A stretch of DNA of 16,526 bases from an uncultured Acidobacteriota bacterium (GCA_946887105.1 CAMPKJ010000091.1:1-16526); one strand, 5' to 3'. Positions 1 through 9,864 are shown, counted from the stretch's first letter. Program-made: numbers and translations. The notes: generated by a model not told the origin, from the letters alone.

Positions 1-33
1 GGCGAGATCGTAGAACTGGCGATGCGGCGCTGA
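1..33 (+). CDS. Possible 3' end of a gene running in from the left (partial)
   Basis: Frame 1 reads GEIVELAMRR followed by TGA at 31-33, just before a strong hairpin. Third codon positions are mostly G or C (8 of 10), as in the other genes here, whereas the competing open frame 3 (ending with TAG at 39-41) has only about half. If real, this gene converges on the aminotransferase and shares the hairpin as its end. Ten codons are too few to name a product. Confidence 0.35.
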   Translation, partial: GEIVELAMRR

Positions 34-38
34 TCGTC

Positions 39-72
39 TAGCCTTCTCCCCTCTGCGGAGGGGAGAAGGCTA
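39..72. terminator. 14-bp perfect hairpin between convergent gene ends
   Basis: The arms TAGCCTTCTCCCCT (39-52) and AGGGGAGAAGGCTA (59-72) are exact reverse complements around a 6-nt loop (CTGCGG). The hairpin lies 13 bp beyond the aminotransferase stop and 5 bp after the possible partial gene on the other strand, where a bidirectional terminator is expected. No T-tract follows on either strand, so a canonical intrinsic terminator is not shown. It could also be a dispersed REP-like palindrome of the CCTTCTCCCC...GGGGAGAAGG kind. Confidence 0.6.
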
Positions 73-85
73 CACCCGTGCCCAC

Positions 86-1318
86 CTATCGCGAGTTGTA
101 CTTCTCCAGCGCAACCCGCAGGATCTCCACCGCCCGGCGCAGGTCGTCGCGGTTCAGCACGTAGGCGATTCGCACCTCGTTCCTGCCGAGGTGCGGGGTT
201 GCGTAGAAGCCGTTTGCGGGCGCGACCATCACTGTCGCACCGTCGTGCGAGAAGTCGGAGAGCAGCCAGGTCGCGAAGCGTTCGGCGTCGTCGATCGGGA
301 GCCTGGGCATGCAGTAGAACGCGCCTTCGGGCTCGCAGAGCTCGACGCCGGGGATCGATATCAGGCCCTGATAGAGCACGTCGCGGCGGCGGCGGTATTC
401 ATCGACCATATCGCGCGTGTAGTCCTCGCCGAGCGAATCGGCGCCGACGGCGATGAACTGTGCGAGGCCGGGCGGTGAGAGGCGGCCCTGGGCCATGCGC
501 AGGCAGGCGTCGTAAACGTTCGGATTGCGCGTGACCAGCGCGCCGAGGCGGATGCCGCACGCACTGTAGCGTTTGGAGAGACTGTCGACCACGATCGCGA
601 AATCATCGGCGTCCTGCAGCTCGAGCGCGCTCATGGGCGGCTTCGCGCCATAGACGAACTCGCGATAGACCTCGTCGGAAATCAGGAACAACCCATGCTC
701 GCGGCAGAGCTCCGCGATCATCTCCATCTCGGCGCGCGTATAGACAGTGCCGGTCGGGTTGCCGGGATTGCAGACGATCAGGATGCGCGTACGCGGCGTG
801 AGCGCACGCTCGAAGACCTCCTTCGGCGGTACGTGAAACCCCTCCTGTCCGCGGCTCGTGACCGGCACGATGTTCAGTCCCGCCATGGTCGCGAATGCTT
901 TGTAATTCGCGTAAAACGGCTCGACCACCATCACGTCGTCACCCGGATTCGCACAGGCGAGAAACGCGAAGAGGATGGCCTCGCTGCCGCCGGTCGTGGC
1001 CAGGATTTCTTTCGTGGTCAGGCGCACGCCGACGCGGCGTTCGTAATAGTGCGCGAGCGATTGCAGAAACTCGGGAGTGCCCGCCGACGGCGAATACTCG
1101 AGCACGCGCGACTCGAGCTGCCCGAGCCGGTCGAGCATGCTCGCCGGCGTTTCGATATCCGGCTGTCCGATGTTCAGGTGCAGGACGCGCGTGCCACGCG
1201 CTTTGGCCGCTTCCGCCAAAGGCGCGAGCTTGCGGATCGGCGAGGCAGGCATTTCATGCGCGCGCCGGGACAATGCCGGCGACACGCGTCGGATCTCGAT
1301 CTCTTCGAACGACGTCAT
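86..1318 (-). CDS. Pyridoxal-phosphate-dependent class I/II aminotransferase
   Basis: A 410-residue fold-type I aminotransferase, probably cytosolic, moving an amino group between an amino acid and a 2-oxo acid. The family N-terminus 'MPASPIRKL' is at residues 23-31 and the 'LNIGQPDIETP' substrate-pocket segment at 48-58. 'NPGNPTG' (184-190), 'ISDEVY' (213-218, Asp215 contacting the PLP ring nitrogen), 'SLSKRYSACGIRLG' with the Schiff-base Lys249, and Arg383 in 'EVRIAY' for the substrate carboxylate are all present. Length is normal, so the protein is complete. It starts at the ATG directly after the TAG of the upstream 53-codon ORF, with no intervening base, implying translational coupling. 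It is the last gene of a minus-strand run after the peptidase. Substrate (aspartate, alanine or aromatic) cannot be told from sequence alone, so I give no symbol. Confidence 0.93.
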   Translation of the reverse strand: MTSFEEIEIRRVSPALSRRAHEMPASPIRKLAPLAEAAKARGTRVLHLNIGQPDIETPASMLDRLGQLESRVLEYSPSAGTPEFLQSLAHYYERRVGVRLTTKEILATTGGSEAILFAFLACANPGDDVMVVEPFYANYKAFATMAGLNIVPVTSRGQEGFHVPPKEVFERALTPRTRILIVCNPGNPTGTVYTRAEMEMIAELCREHGLFLISDEVYREFVYGAKPPMSALELQDADDFAIVVDSLSKRYSACGIRLGALVTRNPNVYDACLRMAQGRLSPPGLAQFIAVGADSLGEDYTRDMVDEYRRRRDVLYQGLISIPGVELCEPEGAFYCMPRLPIDDAERFATWLLSDFSHDGATVMVAPANGFYATPHLGRNEVRIAYVLNRDDLRRAVEILRVALEKYNSR

Positions 1319-1480
1319 CTATTTTTTCTTCGAGCGCAGCACGGCGGGATGCTTCGCGTTCTTGTCGGTTGGCACGAACTGCTGCTTCTCCTCGCGCGCC
1401 GGTTCTCCGCGATCCGCTCCATCCGACTGCTGCCGCCCGCCGATCTTGTAAAAGTCCTGATTCGGTTGTTGTTTGCTCAT
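1319..1480 (-). CDS. Small basic, glutamine-rich hypothetical protein (53 aa)
   Basis: A short ORF filling the space between the peptidase (stop 5 bp upstream) and the aminotransferase (start immediately after its TAG). The product begins MSKQQPNQDFYKIGGRQQ and ends in three lysines. It has about 12 Lys/Arg against 7 Asp/Glu and seven Gln, no hydrophobic segment, and is probably disordered. I do not recognise a family. In favour of a real gene: tight operon packing on both sides and an ATG start. Against: no Shine-Dalgarno sequence and small size. It is in the same frame as the aminotransferase, so readthrough of one TAG would fuse the two, although the aminotransferase is already full length without it. 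Confidence 0.55.
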   Translation of the reverse strand: MSKQQPNQDFYKIGGRQQSDGADRGEPAREEKQQFVPTDKNAKHPAVLRSKKK

Positions 1481-1485
1481 GCGCA

Positions 1486-3681
1486 CTAGTTCTGCGAAGC
1501 GTCTGCCAGCAGTTGCCGGCGAACGAACTCGAGAATCACTTTCTGCATGAACGTCAACGATTTCTTCGTCACCGTGTGTCTGGCGCGCGGCAGGAGCATC
1601 ATCTCGAACGGACGATTGAGCTCCTGCAGCGCATGAGCGACCTGGACCGTGTTCTGAACGTGCACGTTGTCGTCCGTCGTTCCGTGCAGCAGGAGCAGGT
1701 TCCCGTGCAGGTCCTTCAGATCGAACCGCGGCGAGCTCTTCCGGTATCCCTCCGGATTGTTCTGCGGCATCAACATGTAGCGCTCGGTGTAGATCGAGTC
1801 GTAATTGCGCCAATCCGAAACCGGGCCGCCCGCGATGCCGGCCGACCACGACTTGCTGTGCGTCATCGCGTAAAGCACCATGAACCCGCCGTAGCTCCAG
1901 CCGTTGATGAGCACGCGATTGCCGTCGACGTACGGCTGTGATTTCAGCCACGCCAGCGAGTCCTCCAGATCGCGCAGCTCCGACTCGCCGAAGTTCTTGT
2001 AGACCGGCCAGCGCGAGACCGCGCCTTTGCCGCTCGCCGAACGATTGTCGACGATCCAGACGATCACGCCCTGTTGTGCAATGAGCTGATTGAAGAGCAT
2101 GAAGTGCCCGCGCCATTCATTGCGCACCTGTTGCGCGCCAGGGCCGGCGTACGTGAACTGATAGACCGGGTATTTCTTCGCCGGATCGAAATTCGTCGGA
2201 CGCAGGATCATTGCCTCCATCGGAAATCCATCCCGCGTCTTGACCTGCAGGAACTCGGGCCTGGGCAGGTCGTAATCCGCGAGCGCGGTCACGCGATTCT
2301 CGTCGACGATCCGCACGGCGCTCCCGTCATTGCGATGCACGCGGATCTGGTCCGGCGTGGAGACGTCGCTCCAGCGATCGACGTAATGCGACATCGATCC
2401 GTTGAATGCGGCCCCATGTTTTCCGGGACGATCGGACAGGCGCGTCAATCCCGTGCCGTCGAGCTTCACACGATAGACATCGAGGCCGGTCGGACTGCGC
2501 TCGGTGCCGGAGAAGTAAACATATTGACCGCCGGCGCCGTGCAGGTCGCGGACTTCCCACTCCCCGTTCGTGATCTGACGCACGAGCGCGCCGTCCCGGT
2601 CGTAGTGATAGATGTGCCGGTAACCGCTGCGCTCGGACTGCCACAGGAAGCCGCCGTCGGGCAGCCACTCCGGCGGGCCGAGGGGATCGACCCAGGCCTT
2701 GGTGGTCTCGCGCAGGAGCGTGGTGGCGGTGCCGTCGGCGGGATTCACGCGCACCAGATCGAGCCAGCTCTGCTCGCGATTCTGCAGTTGATACGTGAGC
2801 GCGCTGCCGTTCCAGTGCACGTTGACGATCAGCATCTCGCCGCCGGTCCGTGCCGTGTCGACTTCCACGGGCGGACCGCCGGCCGCCGGCACGACGAACA
2901 GCTTGGCGTGCGGATTCGGATCGCCGGCCTTCGGATAGTCGTAGTGGTTGACGTCGAGGCGATACGGGATGTGATCGACGACGGTGAACTCGGGCACCGG
3001 CCGCTCGTCGAGCTGCAGAAAGGCGATGCGCAGCGAGTCGGGACTCCACCAGAAGCCCTTCCAGGTTCCACGGCCGTAGACCTCCTCCTGGTAGACGTAA
3101 TCGAGCTTGCCGTTGAGGATCGCGGACGATCCGTCGGTGGTCAGGCGCCTCTCCCTGCCGTGGAGATCTACCACGTAGAGATCGTTCGACCGGACGAAGC
3201 CGACCTTCCGGCCATCGGGGCTGAACGTGGCCTCCTCCTCTTCCCCCGGCACGGACGTGAGGCGGGTAAGTGTCCCTTTATCAATGGCATAGAGGTAGAG
3301 GTCCTCGTTCACGCTCAGCACGACCAGCCCGCGTTTGACATCGATTTCCAGCTCCTCGGCATCGGCAGCCTCCGCCGCAATGTCAGAAGGAAGGCCTGAC
3401 CCCACCAGAGCGGAGCGGAGCCTGGCGCGGTCGAAGAGGGGGCGCTCCTTGCCGGTCGCGAGGTCGTAGAGGCGCCACTCCACGAACTTCGCCTCGGCGT
3501 CGCGGCGAGGCCAGAGGACGGTGGTGTCGTCGATCCATTCGAAGCCCGATTGGATCGCACCGGCGAAGGCGACTTTCTGCGCCGGTTCGTAGATCGACTC
3601 GTAGGTGAGCGTTTTCTTCTGGCCGAGCAGCGGGGCCGTGAACGTGACGGCGAGCGCGAGGAGAATCAGTACGCGTTTCAT
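1486..3681 (-). CDS. Secreted dipeptidyl-peptidase IV-like S9 serine peptidase
   Basis: A 731-aa prolyl-oligopeptidase-clan enzyme expected to remove dipeptides from peptide N-termini outside the cytoplasm. Residues 1-20 (MKRVLILLALAVTFTAPLLG) look like a signal peptide. Residues about 25-470 form the DPP IV beta-propeller and carry Glu199-Glu200 in 'YQEEVYGRG', the paired glutamates that hold the substrate amino terminus. The alpha/beta-hydrolase domain follows, with 'YAGPG' (Tyr511, oxyanion hole), nucleophile Ser596 in 'GWSYGG', Asp670 and Asn672 in 'HGTTDDNVH', and His702 in 'RARHTV'. All catalytic positions are present and length is typical of DPP IV. It precedes the 53-codon ORF and aminotransferase, suggesting peptide use. 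A promoter-like TGCGATACT lies 10 bp before the ATG. Residues about 93-98 are encoded over a GGGGTCAGGCCTT element (3391-3403). Confidence 0.93.
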   Translation of the reverse strand: MKRVLILLALAVTFTAPLLGQKKTLTYESIYEPAQKVAFAGAIQSGFEWIDDTTVLWPRRDAEAKFVEWRLYDLATGKERPLFDRARLRSALVGSGLPSDIAAEAADAEELEIDVKRGLVVLSVNEDLYLYAIDKGTLTRLTSVPGEEEEATFSPDGRKVGFVRSNDLYVVDLHGRERRLTTDGSSAILNGKLDYVYQEEVYGRGTWKGFWWSPDSLRIAFLQLDERPVPEFTVVDHIPYRLDVNHYDYPKAGDPNPHAKLFVVPAAGGPPVEVDTARTGGEMLIVNVHWNGSALTYQLQNREQSWLDLVRVNPADGTATTLLRETTKAWVDPLGPPEWLPDGGFLWQSERSGYRHIYHYDRDGALVRQITNGEWEVRDLHGAGGQYVYFSGTERSPTGLDVYRVKLDGTGLTRLSDRPGKHGAAFNGSMSHYVDRWSDVSTPDQIRVHRNDGSAVRIVDENRVTALADYDLPRPEFLQVKTRDGFPMEAMILRPTNFDPAKKYPVYQFTYAGPGAQQVRNEWRGHFMLFNQLIAQQGVIVWIVDNRSASGKGAVSRWPVYKNFGESELRDLEDSLAWLKSQPYVDGNRVLINGWSYGGFMVLYAMTHSKSWSAGIAGGPVSDWRNYDSIYTERYMLMPQNNPEGYRKSSPRFDLKDLHGNLLLLHGTTDDNVHVQNTVQVAHALQELNRPFEMMLLPRARHTVTKKSLTFMQKVILEFVRRQLLADASQN
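3391..3403 (-). repeat. GGGGTCAGGCCTT element inside the peptidase gene
   Basis: The + strand reads AAGGCCTGACCCC, one mismatch from the AAGGTCTGACCCC found in pabC. It is translated in frame within the peptidase (about residues 93-98, GSGLPS). It is a third member of a small dispersed family with an odd palindromic core, GGTCNGACC in the pabC copies. Confidence 0.5.
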
Positions 3682-3691
3682 CGCGCGGGAG

Positions 3692-3700
3692 AGTATCGCA
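3692..3700 (-). promoter_or_regulatory. Extended -10-like element upstream of the peptidase
   Basis: The minus strand reads TGC-GATACT, an extended -10 (TGn) with a hexamer close to TATAAT, ending 10 nt before the ATG at 3681. No good -35 is spaced at 17 bp; TTGTCG sits at a 19-bp spacing. There is no Shine-Dalgarno sequence in the short leader this would give. The call rests on motif shape and position only. Confidence 0.4.
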
Positions 3701-3711
3701 AGGCCTCACAG

Positions 3712-3739
3712 ATCACCGACAACTGACAACCGACGACAA
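3712..3739. repeat. Degenerate 7-bp periodic repeat between acnA and the peptidase gene
   Basis: Consecutive 7-mers on the + strand read ATCACCG, ACAACTG, ACAACCG and ACGACAA. The middle two differ at one base and the outer two are weaker matches. It lies in the 62-bp spacer after the acnA stop. No terminator hairpin is visible in this spacer, so acnA and the peptidase gene may be partly co-transcribed. Confidence 0.4.
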
Positions 3740-3743
3740 TTCG

Positions 3744-6605
<2,862 letters not shown>

Positions 6606-6615
6606 TTCGGGCCGG

Positions 6616-6621
6616 AGTCTA
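6616..6621 (-). promoter_or_regulatory. TAGACT -10-like element for acnA
   Basis: TAGACT on the minus strand ends 10 nt before the acnA ATG at 6605, placing a likely transcription start only a few nucleotides upstream of the start codon. No Shine-Dalgarno sequence lies in the leader. The same hexamer occurs at a similar distance before the GT39-like gene. There is no convincing -35: TTCACA is 20 bp away. Confidence 0.4.
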
Positions 6622-6661
6622 TCGAAAAACGAATTGAGAATTGTGAAATGAGAATCGAGAA
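6620..6661. repeat. Six-unit 7-bp periodic repeat (NNNNGAA) in the acnA/pabB spacer
   Basis: Six consecutive 7-mers on the + strand all end in GAA: TATCGAA, AAACGAA, TTGAGAA, TTGTGAA, ATGAGAA and TCGAGAA. The last A is the first base of the pabB ATG. The array is A/T-rich in a GC-rich region and abuts the putative acnA -10 (6616-6621). It resembles the short tandem heptanucleotide repeats described in cyanobacteria, or it could be promoter DNA. Confidence 0.55.
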
Positions 6662-7845
6662 TGCGCGACGTGAGCGATCTGGTCTTTGATGGACCGCCCG
6701 GCGCGGCGTTGCTCGAGGGCTGGAGCGACGCTGAGCCGTGGCGGATTCTGCTGCCGTGGCCGGAGGAGACCCGCACGTTGCCGTGGGATCGCGCCTGCGA
6801 GTGGAAGACGTTTCTCGACGAGCTGACGCTCGAGCCGTCGACTGTCGAAAGCGCTGCACCGTTCGTCAGCGGTTGGGTCGGGTACATTTCTTACGAAGCG
6901 ATGGCGTGCGAGGAGGCGGCGCTGCCGCGCGTGAATCCTCCGCCGGAGCCGGCGGCGTTTTTTGCGCTGCACCGGCGCGCGCTGGTTCTCGAGGACTCCA
7001 TCGACGACATGCCGGCGATCGCGGCGCCGGGAAACCTGCACGACTCATTTGGGAACGGCGCGTATGGACGCGCGGTCGAGCGCATCCGCGGTGCCATTCG
7101 CGACGGCGATGTGTACCAGGTCAATCTCACGCGATCGTTCACGGTGCCGGGGCGGCGCGATCCGGCGGACTTGTACCGCGCGCTCACCGCACCACATCCG
7201 CCGCGCTCGTCCGCGTTCCTCCGCGGCGATGGATGGACGATCGCCAGCGCGTCGCCGGAGGTGCTGCTGCGGTTCGATCGCAACACGGGCGTTGCGGAGT
7301 CGCGGCCGATCAAAGGGACGGTCCGGCGCGGCGACGCGACCGCCATCGACGCGTTGCTCGCCTCCGAGAAAGACGCCTCGGAACATCTGATGATCGTCGA
7401 CGTCGTGCGCAACGACTTCGGCAAGATCGCGCCGCCGGGCGCCGTGTCCGTGACCGCCTTTCGGACCGTGCAGACGCTCGAGCACGTCCATCATCTCGAG
7501 TCGACCGTGCGCGCGACCGGGCTGCGGGATCGTTCGCTGACCGACGTCCTGGCCGCGCTCGCCCCCGCCGCCTCGATCACCGGCGCGCCGAAACGGGCCG
7601 CGGTGCAGATGATCCGCGACACGGAGCCGGTGCCGCGCGGCGTGTACTGCGGCGCGATCGGATTCATCGATTTCCGCGGACATGCGGAGCTGAGCGTGGC
7701 CATCCGCACGGCCGTCGCGACCGAGGACGAAGTGCGCTACCACGCCGGCGGCGGGATCGTCTGGGACTCCGACGCCGCCGCCGAGGACGACGAAACGCGC
7801 GCTAAGTCCATGGCTTTTCTACGATTTACGGGAGTCGAACGATGA
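6661..7845 (+). CDS. pabB: Aminodeoxychorismate synthase component I
   Basis: A 394-aa chorismate-utilising enzyme that aminates chorismate to 4-amino-4-deoxychorismate, the first step to p-aminobenzoate and folate. The N-terminal region carries '[10 protein letters not shown]' (71-80). The chorismate-binding domain spans about 130-390 with 'YQVNLTR' (152-158), 'ASASPE' (195-200), 'SRPIKGT' (214-220), '[18 protein letters not shown]' (235-252), 'SITGAPK' (305-311) and '[12 protein letters not shown]' (360-371). The lysine of PIKGT (Lys218) marks PabB rather than anthranilate synthase TrpE, which has PIAGT. It is shorter than the E. coli protein (about 450 aa), with a reduced N-terminal part. 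The amidotransferase partner PabA is not in the window, so a TrpG-type subunit elsewhere may serve. Its last codons overlap pabC (ATGA). Confidence 0.93.
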   Translation: MRDVSDLVFDGPPGAALLEGWSDAEPWRILLPWPEETRTLPWDRACEWKTFLDELTLEPSTVESAAPFVSGWVGYISYEAMACEEAALPRVNPPPEPAAFFALHRRALVLEDSIDDMPAIAAPGNLHDSFGNGAYGRAVERIRGAIRDGDVYQVNLTRSFTVPGRRDPADLYRALTAPHPPRSSAFLRGDGWTIASASPEVLLRFDRNTGVAESRPIKGTVRRGDATAIDALLASEKDASEHLMIVDVVRNDFGKIAPPGAVSVTAFRTVQTLEHVHHLESTVRATGLRDRSLTDVLAALAPAASITGAPKRAAVQMIRDTEPVPRGVYCGAIGFIDFRGHAELSVAIRTAVATEDEVRYHAGGGIVWDSDAAAEDDETRAKSMAFLRFTGVER

Positions 7846-8579
7846 CGATCCGCTTCGCCGCCGACAGCCCCGCCGTCGCCCACGGCCTCGGCCTCTTCGA
7901 GACCATGCTCGTCGTTCGGGGTCAGACCTTTGATGTTCGCAAACACTACGAAAGGATGGCGGCCTCAGCCGCTGCGCTCGGCTTTCCGCCGCCGGACGAG
8001 CGGGCGTTTCGCGATGCCGTGACGCGCGCTGCGAAAAAGAAAGGTCTGACCCCAACTGCGCTGCGGTGCCTCTATGCGCAGGATTCGACGGGGTGGAAAG
8101 TGGTGGCGACGACGTTCCCGATTCCGGCGACGACGCTGCGGCGGCGGAGAGGCGCCCGCGTGATCACCCTCGCCCGCGATCTCGTGCGCGCGCTGCCGCA
8201 GCACAAGCTGACTTCGTACGCGGTGTCGATGATCGGCTTGCGTCAGGCCATCGACGCAGACGCGGATGAAGGACTGTTCGTCGATCGCCGCGGGCGCGTG
8301 CTCGAAGGAACGACCACGAACGTCTTCGCGATCGACGGCGAGACGCTGATCACGGCGCGCGATGCGATTCTTCCTGGGATCGTGCGCGCGTGGGTGATCG
8401 AAAACGCATCGCGCGTCCTCTATCGCCCGCCGGCGGTCGAGGAGTTGCGCAACGGCTCGTTCCTGACGAGCAGCCTCACCGGGCTGGCGCCGATCGCGAT
8501 GCTCGACGGCGTGCGCTGCGCGAAGCCCGGCGCGGCATTCGCGAAGCTTCGCGCAAAGTGGCGCCGTTCCGTACAATGA
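7842..8579 (+). CDS. pabC: 4-amino-4-deoxychorismate lyase (class IV aminotransferase fold)
   Basis: A 245-aa PLP enzyme that splits aminodeoxychorismate into p-aminobenzoate and pyruvate. 'GLGLFETMLV' (15-24), Lys122 in 'QHKLTSYAV' (Schiff base), Glu155 in 'VLEGTTTNVF' and 'LPGIVRAWVIE' (177-187) are the class IV hallmarks. 'FLTSSLTGLAPI' (207-218) matches the C-terminal family signature. The N-terminus is about 15 residues shorter than usual before the YGDGLFET-type motif. The start overlaps the pabB stop as ATGA, so the pair is translationally coupled. Class IV enzymes also include branched-chain and D-amino acid aminotransferases, but the pabB fusion-like context makes PabC the best call. 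Two inverted copies of a 14-bp element lie inside the frame (7918-7931 and 8040-8053) without disrupting it. Confidence 0.88.
   Translation: MTIRFAADSPAVAHGLGLFETMLVVRGQTFDVRKHYERMAASAAALGFPPPDERAFRDAVTRAAKKKGLTPTALRCLYAQDSTGWKVVATTFPIPATTLRRRRGARVITLARDLVRALPQHKLTSYAVSMIGLRQAIDADADEGLFVDRRGRVLEGTTTNVFAIDGETLITARDAILPGIVRAWVIENASRVLYRPPAVEELRNGSFLTSSLTGLAPIAMLDGVRCAKPGAAFAKLRAKWRRSVQ
7918..7931 (+). repeat. GGGGTCAGACCTTT element, copy 1 inside pabC
   Basis: A 14-mer that is the exact reverse complement of the sequence at 8040-8053, 108 bp away. Its core GGTCAGACC is an odd palindrome. It encodes RGQTF of PabC. Confidence 0.6.
8040..8053 (-). repeat. GGGGTCAGACCTTT element, copy 2 (inverted) inside pabC
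   Basis: The + strand reads AAAGGTCTGACCCC, a perfect inverted match to 7918-7931. It encodes KGLTP of PabC, in a surface-like stretch between helices of the N-terminal domain. Confidence 0.6.
8540..8553. promoter_or_regulatory. 14-bp perfect palindrome at the end of pabC
   Basis: CGCGAAGCTTCGCG is fully self-complementary and nested within a looser pair GGCGC (8529-8533) and GCGCC (8561-8565). It ends 18 bp before the TACAAT hexamer of the downstream gene, where an operator or -35 region would lie. It is inside coding sequence, so chance codon composition is a real alternative. Confidence 0.3.
8572..8577 (+). promoter_or_regulatory. TACAAT -10-like element for the erythromycin-esterase-family gene
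   Basis: TACAAT (5 of 6 to TATAAT) lies in the final pabC codons and ends 9 nt before the ATG at 8587. It would allow the exported protein to be made independently of pabBC. No clear -35 is seen. Confidence 0.4.
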
Positions 8580-8586
8580 GTGCCCC

Positions 8587-9864
8587 ATGCTCCGCCGCGC
8601 CGGCTCCTTCTTCCTTTTCCTTTTGCTGCTCGTTCCCATCGCGGATGGCGGTCCGCGCCGCCGCGCGGCAGGGAAATGTTGCACCTACGACGAATCGACG
8701 CCCGCCGGCTGGCTGTCGGCCCACGGCACGGTCCTCACCTCCGCGGATCTCACGTCGTACAGCGGCGATCTGACGCCGCTGCGCGCCATGATCGGCAACA
8801 GCGGTGTGGTCGGTCTGGGCGACATCTCGCACGGAACGCACGAGCTGTACACGATGAAGCTGCGCCTGATCGACTTCCTCGTGCGCGACATGGGCTTCGA
8901 CGTCGTGGCCATCGAGGGTCCGTTCCCGATCATGAATCGCGTCAACGCCTACGTGCAGGGCGGCCCCGGCGACCCGCGGGCGATGCTGCGGGAGATGCGC
9001 ACGCTCCTCTATCCGTTCTGGGAAGCGGAGGAGCTGGTCGCGGTCATCGAATGGATGCGCGAGTACAACGCGCATCGCGGCGAACGGCCGGCGGTGCAGA
9101 TCGCCGGCTTCGATGTGGCGGAGGCGTATTCGGCATCACGCTCCGTGCTCGAATACCTCCGCGCGGTCGATCCACCGACGGCAGTGCAGGCAGAAGCGCG
9201 CTACCAGTGCGTCACCGAGACGACCGTGTTCGTGACCGAGGCCTGCAGACAGAACGCCCTTCGCGTGCGTGAGGCGCTTGCGGAAGACGAGGCGGAACTG
9301 ACCGCGCTCTCTTCAAAAGCCGCGTTTCAGGAGGCGTTGCACAACGCACGGGTGGTGGTGCAGAGCCGGTTTGGAGCGGGACAGAACCGCGACAACGCGC
9401 TGGCGGCGAATGTGCTCTGGCTGCGCGAGTATCGCGGATCGACGCGCAAGGTGATCGTGTGGGCGCACAGCGCCCATGTATCGAAAGGCTCGAGTTTCTT
9501 TGGCGGCGTTCCGGAGCCGATGGGTCTGCTCCTCGACGAAGTCCTCGGCAGCGATTACTTCGCGCTGACCACGCTGATCGCGCAGGGGACCTACCGCCAC
9601 TGGCACATCGCCTCCAGCACCAACAGGGTCACCAGCCTGCCCCCTCTGAAGCCCGACTCGTACGAGTCGTTCCTCCGCCAGCGCGGCGTACCCTTCCTGC
9701 TCATTCCATTGCGCGGCGCGTTGCCGTCCTGGCTCGCGTCCCCGGCGCCGTACAACGTGGTCGGCTCGACCAGCGTGCTCGATGTCGACGATCCGCTCGC
9801 GCCGCGGTACGACGCCGCGATCTTCATCGATACGACTACGCCGCTCCAGGAGATCCGGGACTGA
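8587..9864 (+). CDS. Exported erythromycin-esterase-family protein
   Basis: A 425-aa member of the erythromycin esterase (Ere) superfamily of metal-independent hydrolases. Residues 1-20 (MLRRAGSFFLFLLLLVPIAD) look like a signal peptide. The family blocks appear in order: 'GLGDISHGTHE' (76-86; usual form G-E-x-x-H-G), 'FDVVAIEGPFP' (104-114), 'GFDVAEAYSA' (174-183), 'VWAHSAHVSKG' (291-301; usual form W-x-H-N-A-H-V) and 'MGLLLDE' (312-318). Two conserved positions differ: Asp79 for the usual Glu, and Ser295 for the usual Asn. The putative catalytic His82, Glu110, His294 and His297 remain. True macrolide esterases are usually cytosolic, so an exported copy beside folate genes argues for another ester-type substrate. 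It starts 7 bp after the pabC stop and has its own -10-like motif. Its last 29 bp overlap the 3' end of the convergent acyltransferase gene. Confidence 0.85.
   Translation: MLRRAGSFFLFLLLLVPIADGGPRRRAAGKCCTYDESTPAGWLSAHGTVLTSADLTSYSGDLTPLRAMIGNSGVVGLGDISHGTHELYTMKLRLIDFLVRDMGFDVVAIEGPFPIMNRVNAYVQGGPGDPRAMLREMRTLLYPFWEAEELVAVIEWMREYNAHRGERPAVQIAGFDVAEAYSASRSVLEYLRAVDPPTAVQAEARYQCVTETTVFVTEACRQNALRVREALAEDEAELTALSSKAAFQEALHNARVVVQSRFGAGQNRDNALAANVLWLREYRGSTRKVIVWAHSAHVSKGSSFFGGVPEPMGLLLDEVLGSDYFALTTLIAQGTYRHWHIASSTNRVTSLPPLKPDSYESFLRQRGVPFLLIPLRGALPSWLASPAPYNVVGSTSVLDVDDPLAPRYDAAIFIDTTTPLQEIRD

Noticed and set aside
1318..1332. A-rich run at the end of the 53-codon ORF as a programmed frameshift site
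   Set aside because: The run is six A after G, not a proper slippery heptamer, and the downstream gene is already in the same frame, so a frameshift would not join them.
2074..3399. 441-codon open frame antisense to the peptidase
   Set aside because: A shadow of a gene with a complete DPP IV catalytic set; no recognisable domain in the antisense product.
6606..6887. 94-codon upstream extension of acnA
   Set aside because: It is antisense to the start of pabB, and the family N-terminus begins at the ATG at 6605.
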